Part shown: in pieces, positions 1-6,597 of the stretch | How positions within the stretch are numbered: position 1 is the first letter of the stretch | Layout: each line of letters begins with the position of its first letter | Source: Defluviicoccus sp. | GTDB lineage: Bacteria; Pseudomonadota; Alphaproteobacteria; MPNO01 | Length of the DNA stretch: 6,597 bases | NCBI GenBank assembly: GCA_028820945.1 | Contig: JAPPHW010000230.1 | Span: 1-6,597 of the forward strand | Direction of reading: 5' to 3' | Notes under the pieces: model-generated | The model's database searches: none | What the model saw: only the letters and a program-made list of their open reading frames with translations | Told to the model about the DNA's origin: nothing | Position numbers and translations under genes: made by a program

Positions 1-984
1 AGCGCGTTCGACACGATCATGACCGGCAACGCGACGCCGGCGCAGATCGGCGCGTTCCTGATGGCGCTCCGGCTGCGCGGGGAGACGGTCGACGAGATCG
101 CCGGGGCGGCGAGGACGATGCGTGCCAAGGCGGCCCGGATCGACGCCCCGGCCGATTCCATCGACGTTGTCGGCACCGGCGGCGATGGCGCCGGCACCCT
201 GAACATTTCCACCGCGGCCGCGCTTGTCGTCGCGGGCTGCGGCATACCGGTCGCGAAGCACGGAAATCGGGCGCTGTCCTCCAGAGCGGGCGCGGCGGAC
301 GTTCTGACCGCTCTCGGGGTCGACATCGACGCTCCCTTTCCGCTGATCGAGAAGTCGATCCGCGAGGCGGGAATCGGGTTCATGATGGCGCCGCGGCATC
401 ACAGCGCAACGCGACATGTGGCGGGTCCGCGAGTCGAGCTAGCCGTCAGAACGGTCTTCAACCTTCTCGGACCGTTGTCGAATCCGGCCTTCGTCCGCCG
501 CTTGCTGGTCGGCGTGTTCGCTCCCGAATGGCTGGAGCCGTTGGCGGAAGTGCTGGGCCGACTGGGTTCCGAACGCGCATGGGTGGTGCACGGCGCGGGC
601 GGACTCGACGAGTTGACCTCCGTCGGCGAGACAATAGTCGCCGAATGGTCCGGCGACGCGGTACGAAGCTTCACGGTGACGGCCGCGGACGCGGGTCTTG
701 CGGAAGGCCGTTTCGAGGACCTCAAGGGCGGCACCGGAGCCTATAACGCGGAACGGCTTCGTGCCCTGCTCGACGGCGAGCCGGGCACCTACCGGGACAG
801 CGCCATCATCACCGCCGCCGGTTCGCTGGTCGTGGCGGGTGCCGCGGAGAACCTGTCGGAAGGCGCGGCGCTCGCCGCGCGCTCCATCGACGGGGGGGAT
901 GCGCGGGCGGCCCTGGCGCGCATGGTTGAAATCTCCAACGAAGGCGCTCCGGCCGCCGGCGTTCGGGAGACCGGGGACGAATGA
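1..984 (+). CDS. trpD: Anthranilate phosphoribosyltransferase, 5'-truncated by the window
   Basis: This enzyme transfers the phosphoribosyl group of PRPP to anthranilate, the second committed step of tryptophan synthesis, in the cytoplasm. The frame is open from base 1 and reads SAFDTI before the first ATG at 19. Those residues match the usual family N-terminus, so the ATG at 19 is internal and perhaps 15-20 residues lie upstream of the window. Counting from that ATG, the PRPP-binding GTGGDG loop is at residues 52-57, KHGNRA at 80-85 followed by the SS-x-x-G-AAD segment, NLLGPLSNPA at 148-157, and HGAGGLDE at 191-198. These cover the helical N-terminal part and the nucleoside phosphorylase-like core. 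The stop overlaps the trpC start by four bases (ATGA), which suggests translational coupling. A run of seven G at 892-898 does not break the frame. The assignment is firm; only the true start is missing. Confidence 0.97.
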   Translation, partial: SAFDTIMTGNATPAQIGAFLMALRLRGETVDEIAGAARTMRAKAARIDAPADSIDVVGTGGDGAGTLNISTAAALVVAGCGIPVAKHGNRALSSRAGAADVLTALGVDIDAPFPLIEKSIREAGIGFMMAPRHHSATRHVAGPRVELAVRTVFNLLGPLSNPAFVRRLLVGVFAPEWLEPLAEVLGRLGSERAWVVHGAGGLDELTSVGETIVAEWSGDAVRSFTVTAADAGLAEGRFEDLKGGTGAYNAERLRALLDGEPGTYRDSAIITAAGSLVVAGAAENLSEGAALAARSIDGGDARAALARMVEISNEGAPAAGVRETGDE

Positions 985-1781
985 CGGACGTCCTGCGAGA
1001 GATCTGCGACGCCAAACGGGAGCACGTCGCGGAGTGCAAGCGGCGGCGGCCGATGGATTCCGTCCTGGACGCCGCGAAGACGGCGGCCTCGCCTCGCGGT
1101 TTCGCGGCGCGGCTCAGGCGCGCGCGGGCGGAAAGACGATACGGTCTGATTGCAGAAATCAAGCGAGCATCTCCGAGCAAAGGGTTGATTCGAAAGGATT
1201 TCAATCCGGAACGCCTCGCCCGGCAATATGAGGCCGGGGGCGCGACCTGCCTTTCGGTCCTCACCGATCCTCCTTATTTCCAGGGCGCGGACGATCACCT
1301 CTCCGCGGCGCGCGGAGCGGTCGATTTGCCGGTGCTGCGCAAGGACTTCACGCTCGATCCCTATCAAGTGGTCGAGGCGCGGGCGATCGGTGCCGATTGC
1401 ATCCTGTTGATCCTGGCGGCACTCGAAGACGATCGTGCGAGGGAGCTTGCCGACCGTGCGAGGGAACTCGGCATGGACGTGCTTGTCGAGGTCCATGACG
1501 AGCAAGAGCTCGACCGCGCGCTCGCGATCGACGACGGGCTGATCGGAATCAACAACCGCAACCTCAAGACCCTCAAGACGGACATCGAGACCACGCGCCG
1601 GCTGGCGCCCCTGGTTCCGAAGGACAGGCTGACGGTCGGCGAGAGCGGGCTGTCGAGCCCCGCCGATCTTGCCTCGATGGAGGCGGCGGGCGTCACGACG
1701 TTTCTGATCGGCGAAGCGTTGATGACACAGGGCGATGTCAAGGCCGCGACCGAGGCCCTGCTGCGGCGCGAGGCGGCCTGA
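981..1781 (+). CDS. trpC: Indole-3-glycerol phosphate synthase
   Basis: The enzyme closes the indole ring by converting 1-(2-carboxyphenylamino)-1-deoxyribulose 5-phosphate to indole-3-glycerol phosphate. It acts in the cytoplasm, two steps after trpD. The 266-residue product is the usual length for a monofunctional TIM-barrel enzyme and is not fused to trpF. Family active-site residues are visible: E59 and K61 in [12 protein letters not shown]121 in [22 protein letters not shown]170 in VLVEVH, N191 in GINNRNL, and E221-S222 in VGESGL; the phosphate-binding FLIGEALM lies near the C-terminus at 241-248. The residue roles come from the known family, not from this window. The ATG at 981 overlaps the trpD stop. 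GGGAGA at 965-970 and GGGGA at 973-977 are both possible ribosome binding sites. It is transcribed with trpD and probably with moaC, which starts four bases after its stop. Confidence 0.98.
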   Translation: MTDVLREICDAKREHVAECKRRRPMDSVLDAAKTAASPRGFAARLRRARAERRYGLIAEIKRASPSKGLIRKDFNPERLARQYEAGGATCLSVLTDPPYFQGADDHLSAARGAVDLPVLRKDFTLDPYQVVEARAIGADCILLILAALEDDRARELADRARELGMDVLVEVHDEQELDRALAIDDGLIGINNRNLKTLKTDIETTRRLAPLVPKDRLTVGESGLSSPADLASMEAAGVTTFLIGEALMTQGDVKAATEALLRREAA

Positions 1782-1785
1782 CCCG

Positions 1786-2262
1786 ATGGCCGAGTTCAGC
1801 CATCTCGACGCCGAAGGCAAGGCCGTCATGGTCGATGTCTCCGACAAGGACGTCACCGAGCGGACGGCGACGGCACGCGGCACGGTGTCGATGGCGCCCG
1901 AGACGGTACGGAAGATCGCCGCAGGCGGCGTCGCCAAAGGGGATGTGCTCACGGTCGCTCGGCTTGCCGGGATCATGGCCGCCAAGCGGACGGCCGAGGT
2001 GATCCCGCTTTGCCATCCCCTGGCGCTCACGGCGATCGATGTCGAATTGCGATGCGACGAGGAACTCAGCGTCGTCGAGATCGAGGCGACGTGCCGGCTC
2101 GCGGGACGGACCGGCGTGGAAATGGAGGCATTGACCGCGGTCAGCGTCGCGGCGCTGACCGTCTACGACATGTGCAAGGCGGTGGACCGCGCCATGCGGA
2201 TCGGCGACATCCGGCTCGTCCACAAGGCGGGCGGCCGGTCCGGCACGTTCGAAGCCTGCTGA
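1786..2262 (+). CDS. moaC: Cyclic pyranopterin monophosphate synthase
   Basis: MoaC converts the 3',8-cyclo-GTP product of MoaA into cyclic pyranopterin monophosphate, the first stable intermediate of molybdenum cofactor synthesis, in the cytoplasm. The 158-residue product has the full family length. Conserved residues fall at the same numbers as in the E. coli protein: K51 in AKGDVL, H77 in PLCHPL, E112 and E114 in [20 protein letters not shown]128, and K131 in MCKA. The C-terminus has the usual KAGGRSGTF. An in-frame ATG exists at 1735, inside trpC. The start at 1786 is chosen because MAEFSHLD is where the family normally begins and it leaves only a four-base gap. A weak GAGG lies at 1770-1773. 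The gene sits between trpC and moeA in one dense string, so it probably depends on the upstream trp promoter. Confidence 0.97.
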   Translation: MAEFSHLDAEGKAVMVDVSDKDVTERTATARGTVSMAPETVRKIAAGGVAKGDVLTVARLAGIMAAKRTAEVIPLCHPLALTAIDVELRCDEELSVVEIEATCRLAGRTGVEMEALTAVSVAALTVYDMCKAVDRAMRIGDIRLVHKAGGRSGTFEAC

Positions 2263-3485
2263 TGATCTCGGTCGACGAAGCGCGGGAGCGTATCCTGGCC
2301 GCGCTGGAGCCGATGCCGGCGGAACAGGTCGGTCTCGGCGCGGCGCTGGGGCGCGTTCTCGCCGAGGATGTGGCGGCGCGGCGTACGCAGCCGCCGCTCG
2401 CCGTTTCCGCGATGGACGGCTACGCAGTCCGCGCCGGCGACGTCGACACCCTCCCTGCCCGTCTCAAGGTCGTCGGCTACGCGCCCGCAGGCCGCGCCTT
2501 CGAAGGCACGGTGGGAAGCGGGGAAGCGGTCCGCATCTTCACCGGCGCGCCAGTGCCGGACGGCGCCGACACCATTGTGATCCAGGAAAACACCAAGCAG
2601 GCGGACGGCGGGTGGTGCATCGAGGTCGTCGACGGGAAGGCTCCGACGGGGCGCTATGTGCGTCCCGCGGGACTGGATTTTTCCGAGGGCGATGTACTGC
2701 TGAAGGCGGGCCGGGTGTTGACGGCGCGCGATGTCGGGCTGGCGGCGGGAATGAACCTTCCGTGGCTCAAGGTGCGCCGCAAGCCCAGGGTGGCGATCCT
2801 CGCGACGGGCGACGAGATCGTCATGCCGGGCGACCCGATCGGGCGCGACCAGATCGTGAGCTCGAATGCGCTGGCGCTGGCCGGGTTCGTCACCGCGCTC
2901 GGCGCGGTCCCCGTCGATCTCGGGATCGCGCCCGATTCGGCGGAGTCGCTGAGAAAGATGGCGGCGGGCGCGCGCGGCACCGATCTCGTGCTAACCACCG
3001 GAGGCGCCTCGGTCGGCGACCACGATCTGATCCGGAGCGTGCTCGGCGAGGCCGGTCTGGAGGTGGATTTCTGGCGTATCGCGATGCGGCCCGGGAAACC
3101 CCTGATTTTCGGTCGCCTTAACGAAACCCCGTTGCTCGGTCTTCCCGGCAACCCGGTCTCGTCGATGGTCTGCGCAACGATTTTTCTCAGACCGGCGCTG
3201 CGCGCGCTGCTGGCCGTCGCGCCCGTGCCGGACGATAGCGAGCCCGCGAGGCTTGGCGCAGATCTCGGCAAGAACGACGAGCGGGAGGACTATCTGAGGG
3301 CGTCGCTCGCGGTCGACGAGGACGGCGGTCTGACAGCGACTCCGTTCGACGTACAGGACAGTTCGATGTTCGCGAACATGGCCCGGGCGGACTGTCTGGT
3401 CGTCAGGGAGCCGTTCGCGCCCGCCGCAACCAGGGGCGCGCCGATTCGTGTCCTGCGGCTCCAGGGTGGCATCGTGGGCATCTGA
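2262..3485 (+). CDS. moeA: Molybdopterin molybdenumtransferase
   Basis: MoeA inserts molybdate into adenylylated molybdopterin, the last step in making the basic molybdenum cofactor, in the cytoplasm. The 407-residue product matches the family. The N-terminal region carries AVSAMDGYAV (47-56) and RIFTGAPVPDGADTIV (91-106). The MoCF-binding domain follows, with VAILATGDEIV (177-187), TTGGASVGDHD (245-255), MRPGKP (275-280) and GLPGNPVSS (293-301). A smaller C-terminal beta domain ends the protein and contains EDYLRA (342-347). The frame extends upstream into moaC, but MISVDEA at 2262 is the natural start. It uses a TGATG junction in which the moaC stop and moeA start share one base, so reinitiation by terminating ribosomes is likely; no strong Shine-Dalgarno is seen. 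It is the last gene of the string before the lexA promoter. Confidence 0.97.
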   Translation: MISVDEARERILAALEPMPAEQVGLGAALGRVLAEDVAARRTQPPLAVSAMDGYAVRAGDVDTLPARLKVVGYAPAGRAFEGTVGSGEAVRIFTGAPVPDGADTIVIQENTKQADGGWCIEVVDGKAPTGRYVRPAGLDFSEGDVLLKAGRVLTARDVGLAAGMNLPWLKVRRKPRVAILATGDEIVMPGDPIGRDQIVSSNALALAGFVTALGAVPVDLGIAPDSAESLRKMAAGARGTDLVLTTGGASVGDHDLIRSVLGEAGLEVDFWRIAMRPGKPLIFGRLNETPLLGLPGNPVSSMVCATIFLRPALRALLAVAPVPDDSEPARLGADLGKNDEREDYLRASLAVDEDGGLTATPFDVQDSSMFANMARADCLVVREPFAPAATRGAPIRVLRLQGGIVGI

Positions 3486-3513
3486 AGGGCGAATCGGAAG
3501 CCGCATCCGGCGC

Positions 3514-3542
3514 TTGACCGGAAACCGGAACTTTACTAGAAC
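3514..3542 (+). promoter_or_regulatory. Predicted sigma70-type lexA promoter
   Basis: TTGACC at 3514-3519 matches five of six -35 bases. It is followed after exactly 17 bases by TAGAAC at 3537-3542, which matches four of six -10 bases. Transcription would start near 3549, giving a leader of about 50 bases before the lexA ATG. The -10 lies inside the SOS box, the arrangement expected for a repressor that blocks its own promoter. The prediction is from spacing and consensus only. Confidence 0.6.
3528..3542. promoter_or_regulatory. LexA binding site (SOS box)
   Basis: The sequence reads GAAC-TTTACTA-GAAC. On the minus strand this is GTTC-N7-GTTC, a perfect match to the direct-repeat SOS box known for alphaproteobacterial LexA. 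It lies 60 bases upstream of the lexA start and covers the predicted -10 element. This implies that LexA represses its own transcription and is released on DNA damage. Confidence 0.88.
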
Positions 3543-3601
3543 ATGTGTCGATGTTTATGTTTCGTTCCATATCTGGTAGCGATACAGCCGAACGGTGATC
3601 C

Positions 3602-4303
3602 ATGCTGACGCCCAAGCAATACGAGCTTCTTGCCTACATCGACACGTTCCTCGCCCAGCACGGGGTTTCACCCTCCTTCGACGAGATGAAGGAGGCGCTC
3701 AACCTCAAGTCGAAATCGGGCATCCATCGCCTGATCGTCGCCCTCGAGGAGCGCGGTTTCATCCGCCGCTTGCCCCACCGGGCGCGCGCGTTGGAGGTGT
3801 TGCGCCGGCCGGAGACGATGGCGGAATCGGCTTCCAAGCGGGGCGGTGTGTTCGCGCCCCGAGTAATCGAGGGCGATTTCGCCAACGAACTCGGCGGAAC
3901 GAGCGGCCGCGACGACCAGGACCTGGTCGAGATGCCGCTATACGGCCGCATCGCCGCCGGCGTTCCCATCGAAGCGCTGCGCGACAACACGCGCAGCTTC
4001 GCCATGCCGCAATCGTTGTTGAGTTCCGGGGAACACTACGCCCTCGAAGTGGAGGGCGACTCGATGATCGAGGCCGGCATCCACGACGGCGACGTCGCGG
4101 TGATCCGGCGCGGCGACACCGCGGAGAACGGCAATATCGTCGTCGCGCTTCTGGGCGACGAGGAGGTCACGCTCAAGCGGTTCCGTCGGCGCGGCGATTC
4201 GATCGCCCTGGAACCCGCCAACCCGAAGCACGAAACCCGGATATTCGGTCCCGATCAGGTGAAGGTTCAGGGCCGTCTCGTCTGCCTGTTCCGCCAGTAT
4301 TGA
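3602..4303 (+). CDS. lexA: SOS response repressor LexA (self-cleaving)
   Basis: LexA is a dimeric transcription repressor of DNA-damage genes. RecA filaments stimulate it to cut itself, which induces the SOS response. The 233-residue product has the alphaproteobacterial length, with a long linker. The N-terminal winged helix (about 1-65) begins [13 protein letters not shown] and contains [23 protein letters not shown]. The linker is at about 70-110. The S24 peptidase domain has the Ala-Gly cleavage bond at A119-G120 in GRIAAGVP, the nucleophile S154 in [10 protein letters not shown], and the catalytic lysine K192 in VTLKRF, so the protein should be active. The start at 3602 gives the canonical N-terminus. 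Only a weak GGTGA (3594-3598), three bases away, could serve as ribosome binding site. The gene has its own promoter with an SOS box. Its last 37 bases overlap the 3' end of comEC on the other strand. Confidence 0.98.
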   Translation: MLTPKQYELLAYIDTFLAQHGVSPSFDEMKEALNLKSKSGIHRLIVALEERGFIRRLPHRARALEVLRRPETMAESASKRGGVFAPRVIEGDFANELGGTSGRDDQDLVEMPLYGRIAAGVPIEALRDNTRSFAMPQSLLSSGEHYALEVEGDSMIEAGIHDGDVAVIRRGDTAENGNIVVALLGDEEVTLKRFRRRGDSIALEPANPKHETRIFGPDQVKVQGRLVCLFRQY

Positions 4304-6387
4304 GCCACCCAGGGGCGCTCGCCGCGGATCCGGCGCGCGCTCAGGATTCGCGGCCCGTCCGGTTCGAGCCATATCGCGAGCGCGCCTTCATGCCGGCGCT
4401 GACGCAGATCGATCAATGTCCCGGGCTCGGGACATCTCTTCCGGGCAACCCGGACCGAGGCGATCAGCAGCGTCGCTTTGTGGCAATCTTCCAGAAGGGC
4501 GGCGCGGTCGAAAGCGATCGCTACCGAGTTCGGGTCCCGGCGGAGGAAGCATCCGATCCCGTCGCAAGCGAGCGCGGAGGTTAGTGCGTTGCGACCGTCG
4601 GGCCATGGCGCGGGCTTGGCGAGCCCGGCGCTCCTGAGCCAATATTCGCGGGTAAACCGCCGCGTACCGGGAGCGATCGCGAGGCCGTCCTCCAATCGCA
4701 CCGCAACCGCGCCGGGGTCGAGCCCCGTCAGGATATCGGGCGGTCTCTCGCGCGATCCCGCCAAAACGGCGGCGAGGATCGGGATCAGACCGAGCATCCT
4801 CAAGCGGCCGCGCCATAGGCAAAGCCAGAGTCCGCCGCAGGTCGCCAGCGCGAGGAACGCGGCTGGCATCGCGGGAACGAGGAGCACAGAGGAAGGCCAG
4901 GACGACACGGTCTTTGCGACCGCGACGACCGCGGCGATCCCCCACCCCATCGGCTCCAGCGCCAGCGCTTCGAGTCCCAGCGGCATCAGCAGGAACGCCA
5001 CAATGGCGCAGGGCATGATCCAGAGCCCGGTGATCGGGACCGCCAGGACGTTGGCGACGATCCCGAAAACCGCAAACCGGTTGAAGTGGTATATCGCGTA
5101 GGGTCCCGTCGCGAGACCGGCGATCAACGTCGTCATTCCGACGCCGAGAGCGTAGAGCGCGATGCGTCGCGCGGCGCCCGCATCCGCACGCCAGCCGGCG
5201 AAACGGCCGCTGAACGCCTCGTAAAACGCGACCAGGGCGACCACGGCCGCAAATGACATCTGGAAGCTTGCGCCCAACAGGCTTTCGGGCGCGATCAGGA
5301 GGACCGCCGCGGCCGCGACGGCGACCAGCCTCATCGAAATCGCGGCCCGGTCCAGCATCACCGCCAGCAGGACCACGGTTAGCATGATGAAGGCGCGCTG
5401 GGTGGGGATCGAGGCTCCGGAAATCAGCAGGTAGACCAGCGCGCCCGCAAGCGCGCCCGCCGCCGCCCACTTCTTGATCGGGAAGCGCAGCGCAATGAAG
5501 GGGACCGCCGCGAGCGCCATCCTCAGCCCGCCGAACAGAAGGGCGGCCACCAGCGAGAAATGAAGACCCGAAATCGCGAGCAGGTGAGCGAGCCCGGCGT
5601 CGCGCATCGCGACCAGCACGGATTCCGGTATGGCACCGCGCTTCCCCGCGGTCAGCGCGGCCGCGATGGTGCCCTCCTCGCCAGGCAAGGCGTTCGCGAT
5701 CCTCTGAACGATCCGCTGGCGCAGTAGGTCGATGCGGGCACGCGGGCCGGGCGGATCGCGGGCCGGCGCGATCGTCGGGCGCGATACGGCGAAACCCACC
5801 GCGCCCAGCTGACGGTACCAGGCCCGTCGAGCGAAATCGAACCCGCCGGGGATGACCGGCGCGAGCGGGGGCTGAAGAATGGCTCGAACCGAGAGAGTTC
5901 GGCCCGGCTGGAGCTCGGCGCCGGCGGAACGGATGCCGATGCGGATGCGCCGGGGGATACGTTCGGCCGGAAGACCGGAAATCCGTACCTGGGAGAGCGT
6001 CACCCGCCGCGAACCGCGCCTGTCGAGCGACGCGGTTTCGATGGTCCCGGTCACCGTTACCGGTCCGATGCGGCGTTCGAGCACCGGCGCCTCCACCGCG
6101 ATCGTCCGGAGCTGGGCGAGGGAGAACCCGCCAGCCAGAGCGGCCAGTCCGATCAGGGCGGGGCCCCAGGGCCGGTGCCTGAGCAGGAACGACGCGGCGA
6201 AAGCCGCAAGGAATATGCCGACAAGCCATGGCGACGGCTCGTTGGGCAGCGAAAAATAGGCGGCGATCCCAAGCCCGAGCGCAACGGGAAGCCACAGAAC
6301 CCAGCGTTCCCGCTCGGCGGCGATTGCGGAGGACAGGCCGGATACCGCGCGGGCCGGGATACCCGCGTTGCCAAGCACTCGGTTCAT
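4267..6387 (-). CDS. comEC: ComEC/Rec2-family DNA uptake channel protein
   Basis: ComEC forms the inner-membrane channel that carries single-stranded DNA into the cytoplasm during natural transformation. The 706-residue product has hydrophobic segments at about 29-46, 54-69 and 76-91. A DUF4131/OB-like region (about 100-205) follows and ends in [19 protein letters not shown]. The polytopic Competence domain (about 235-515) includes the signature [16 protein letters not shown] (265-280) and then [27 protein letters not shown] and [20 protein letters not shown]. The C-terminal region after about 550 has no visible metallo-beta-lactamase HxHxDH motif, as in many alphaproteobacterial members as far as I recall. 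The ATG at 6385-6387 is chosen because the frame is closed by TAG at 6490-6492 and has no other ATG, GTG or TTG between. No Shine-Dalgarno is evident. The gene converges on lexA and overlaps it by 37 bases. Whether this organism is actually transformable is not shown. Confidence 0.95.
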   Translation of the reverse strand: MNRVLGNAGIPARAVSGLSSAIAAERERWVLWLPVALGLGIAAYFSLPNEPSPWLVGIFLAAFAASFLLRHRPWGPALIGLAALAGGFSLAQLRTIAVEAPVLERRIGPVTVTGTIETASLDRRGSRRVTLSQVRISGLPAERIPRRIRIGIRSAGAELQPGRTLSVRAILQPPLAPVIPGGFDFARRAWYRQLGAVGFAVSRPTIAPARDPPGPRARIDLLRQRIVQRIANALPGEEGTIAAALTAGKRGAIPESVLVAMRDAGLAHLLAISGLHFSLVAALLFGGLRMALAAVPFIALRFPIKKWAAAGALAGALVYLLISGASIPTQRAFIMLTVVLLAVMLDRAAISMRLVAVAAAAVLLIAPESLLGASFQMSFAAVVALVAFYEAFSGRFAGWRADAGAARRIALYALGVGMTTLIAGLATGPYAIYHFNRFAVFGIVANVLAVPITGLWIMPCAIVAFLLMPLGLEALALEPMGWGIAAVVAVAKTVSSWPSSVLLVPAMPAAFLALATCGGLWLCLWRGRLRMLGLIPILAAVLAGSRERPPDILTGLDPGAVAVRLEDGLAIAPGTRRFTREYWLRSAGLAKPAPWPDGRNALTSALACDGIGCFLRRDPNSVAIAFDRAALLEDCHKATLLIASVRVARKRCPEPGTLIDLRQRRHEGALAIWLEPDGPRILSARRIRGERPWVAQYWRNRQTRRP

Positions 6388-6435
6388 CGTGTAGCGAGAA
6401 AAAACTGAGGTAAGGTGGTTGTAGGGTCTGATTCG

Positions 6436-6455
6436 TTCTTCGATATTTCTTCGAT
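6436..6455. repeat. 9-bp direct repeat with 11-bp period in the comEC leader
   Basis: TTCTTCGAT occurs at 6436-6444 and again, unchanged, at 6447-6455. The 11-base period is about one helical turn. The pair lies just downstream of the predicted comEC transcription start. A regulator binding one face of the DNA is possible but unproven. Confidence 0.5.
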
Positions 6456-6463
6456 TTATTGTT

Positions 6464-6492
6464 ATTATACTTGATGTTGGTATATCTGTCTA
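6464..6492 (-). promoter_or_regulatory. Predicted comEC promoter
   Basis: On the minus strand TAGACA (6492-6487) matches five of six -35 bases. It is followed after exactly 17 bases by a perfect TATAAT (6469-6464). Transcription would start near 6457, leaving a leader of about 70 bases before the comEC ATG. The match is the best in the region. However, AT-rich DNA gives such matches by chance more often, so confidence is moderate. Confidence 0.45.
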
Positions 6493-6505
6493 CTGTTTAG
6501 TATAG

Positions 6506-6516
6506 GTTTCTGAAAC
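6506..6516. repeat. Short palindrome upstream of the predicted comEC promoter
   Basis: GTTTC-T-GAAAC is a perfect inverted repeat with five-base arms around one central base. It lies 14 bases upstream of the predicted comEC -35 element. It could be an operator half-turn palindrome, but a site this short can occur by chance. Confidence 0.3.
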
Positions 6517-6597
6517 TGTCGATTGAGGTTGGGTGATTGGGATTTCTGTTGCGTTAGGGTGTTGGTTTTGAGAGGATTTTGTGGAATTCTGGGACTT

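Larger units (their letters stand above)
6388..6597. other. Gene-free AT-rich spacer upstream of comEC with strong strand skew
   Basis: No convincing coding frame is present: stop codons are frequent in all plus-strand frames, and no conserved protein segment can be read. By hand count, 6481-6597 has 20 A, 10 C, 37 G and 50 T on the plus strand, about 40% GC. The coding part of the window is clearly GC-rich. The change starts close to 6400, just upstream of comEC. In many alphaproteobacteria gltX lies beyond comEC, but it is not reached here. The segment could be a promoter-bearing spacer, decayed or foreign DNA, or a low-quality contig end. Confidence 0.7.

Noticed and set aside
892..898. 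A run of seven G in trpD that could be a frameshift or phase-variable tract
   Set aside because: The reading frame continues past it into a normal TrpD C-terminus ending at the expected overlap with trpC, so nothing is broken.
789..2030. A 413-codon open frame antisense to trpD, trpC and moaC
   Set aside because: It crosses three well-supported genes and shows no recognisable domain; it is explained by codon composition of the opposite strand.
3491..3495. GANTC (CcrM-type methylation) sites at 3491-3495 and 6430-6434 in the two gene-free gaps
   Set aside because: About one such site is expected by chance in this much non-coding sequence, and neither overlaps a predicted promoter element.
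3506..3522. A possible terminator hairpin after moeA (TCCGG, seven-base loop, CCGGA)
   Set aside because: The stem is only five pairs, has no T-run after it, and overlaps the lexA -35 element.
3595..4584. A 329-codon plus-strand frame starting just before lexA
   Set aside because: It runs out of frame through lexA and into antisense comEC, with no conserved motif and very high arginine content.
4388..6295. A 635-codon open frame on the minus strand inside comEC
   Set aside because: It is the alternate frame of comEC. The peptide is arginine-, proline- and alanine-rich with no recognisable family, while the comEC frame carries clear conserved motifs. High GC makes stop-poor shadow frames.
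6466..6503. Plus-strand -10-like hexamers (TATACT at 6466, TAGTAT at 6498) for a divergent gene beyond the window
   Set aside because: No -35 element at suitable spacing was found for either, and AT-rich sequence gives such matches by chance.

Overview
The window looks like a stretch of chromosomal core genome from a GC-rich alphaproteobacterium. Three things point there: the gene order trpD-trpC-moaC-moeA-lexA with comEC facing lexA, which is familiar from that class; a LexA protein of the alphaproteobacterial type; and a direct-repeat SOS box of the form GTTC-N7-GTTC in front of lexA. The genus cannot be fixed from the sequence alone.

Layout. Positions 1-3485 hold a tightly packed plus-strand gene string. 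It starts with trpD (5' end cut off by the window) and trpC, which catalyse two consecutive steps of tryptophan synthesis. These are followed by moaC and moeA, an early and a late step of molybdenum cofactor synthesis. The junctions are a 4-base overlap, a 4-base gap and a 1-base overlap, so the four genes are probably co-transcribed and translationally coupled. A 116-base gap (3486-3601) carries a recognisable promoter with a perfect SOS box over its -10 element, and then lexA (3602-4303). On the opposite strand, comEC (6387 down to 4267) encodes a DNA-uptake channel protein. The 3' ends of lexA and comEC overlap by 37 bases, so there is no room for a terminator between them.

The last ~200 bases (about 6400-6597) contain no gene and differ sharply from the rest. 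They are T- and G-rich on the plus strand and very poor in C. This interval holds a good-looking minus-strand sigma70-type promoter for comEC plus short repeats. It could be a genuine regulatory spacer, a foreign or decayed segment, or a poor-quality contig end.

How the genes relate: trpD/trpC and moaC/moeA are housekeeping biosynthesis, lexA is the self-regulated SOS repressor, and comEC is the inner-membrane DNA translocation channel. I see no mobile element, CRISPR array, RNA gene or obviously new system. The points most worth a second look are the compositional switch at the right end, the lexA/comEC tail overlap, and the comEC leader motifs.
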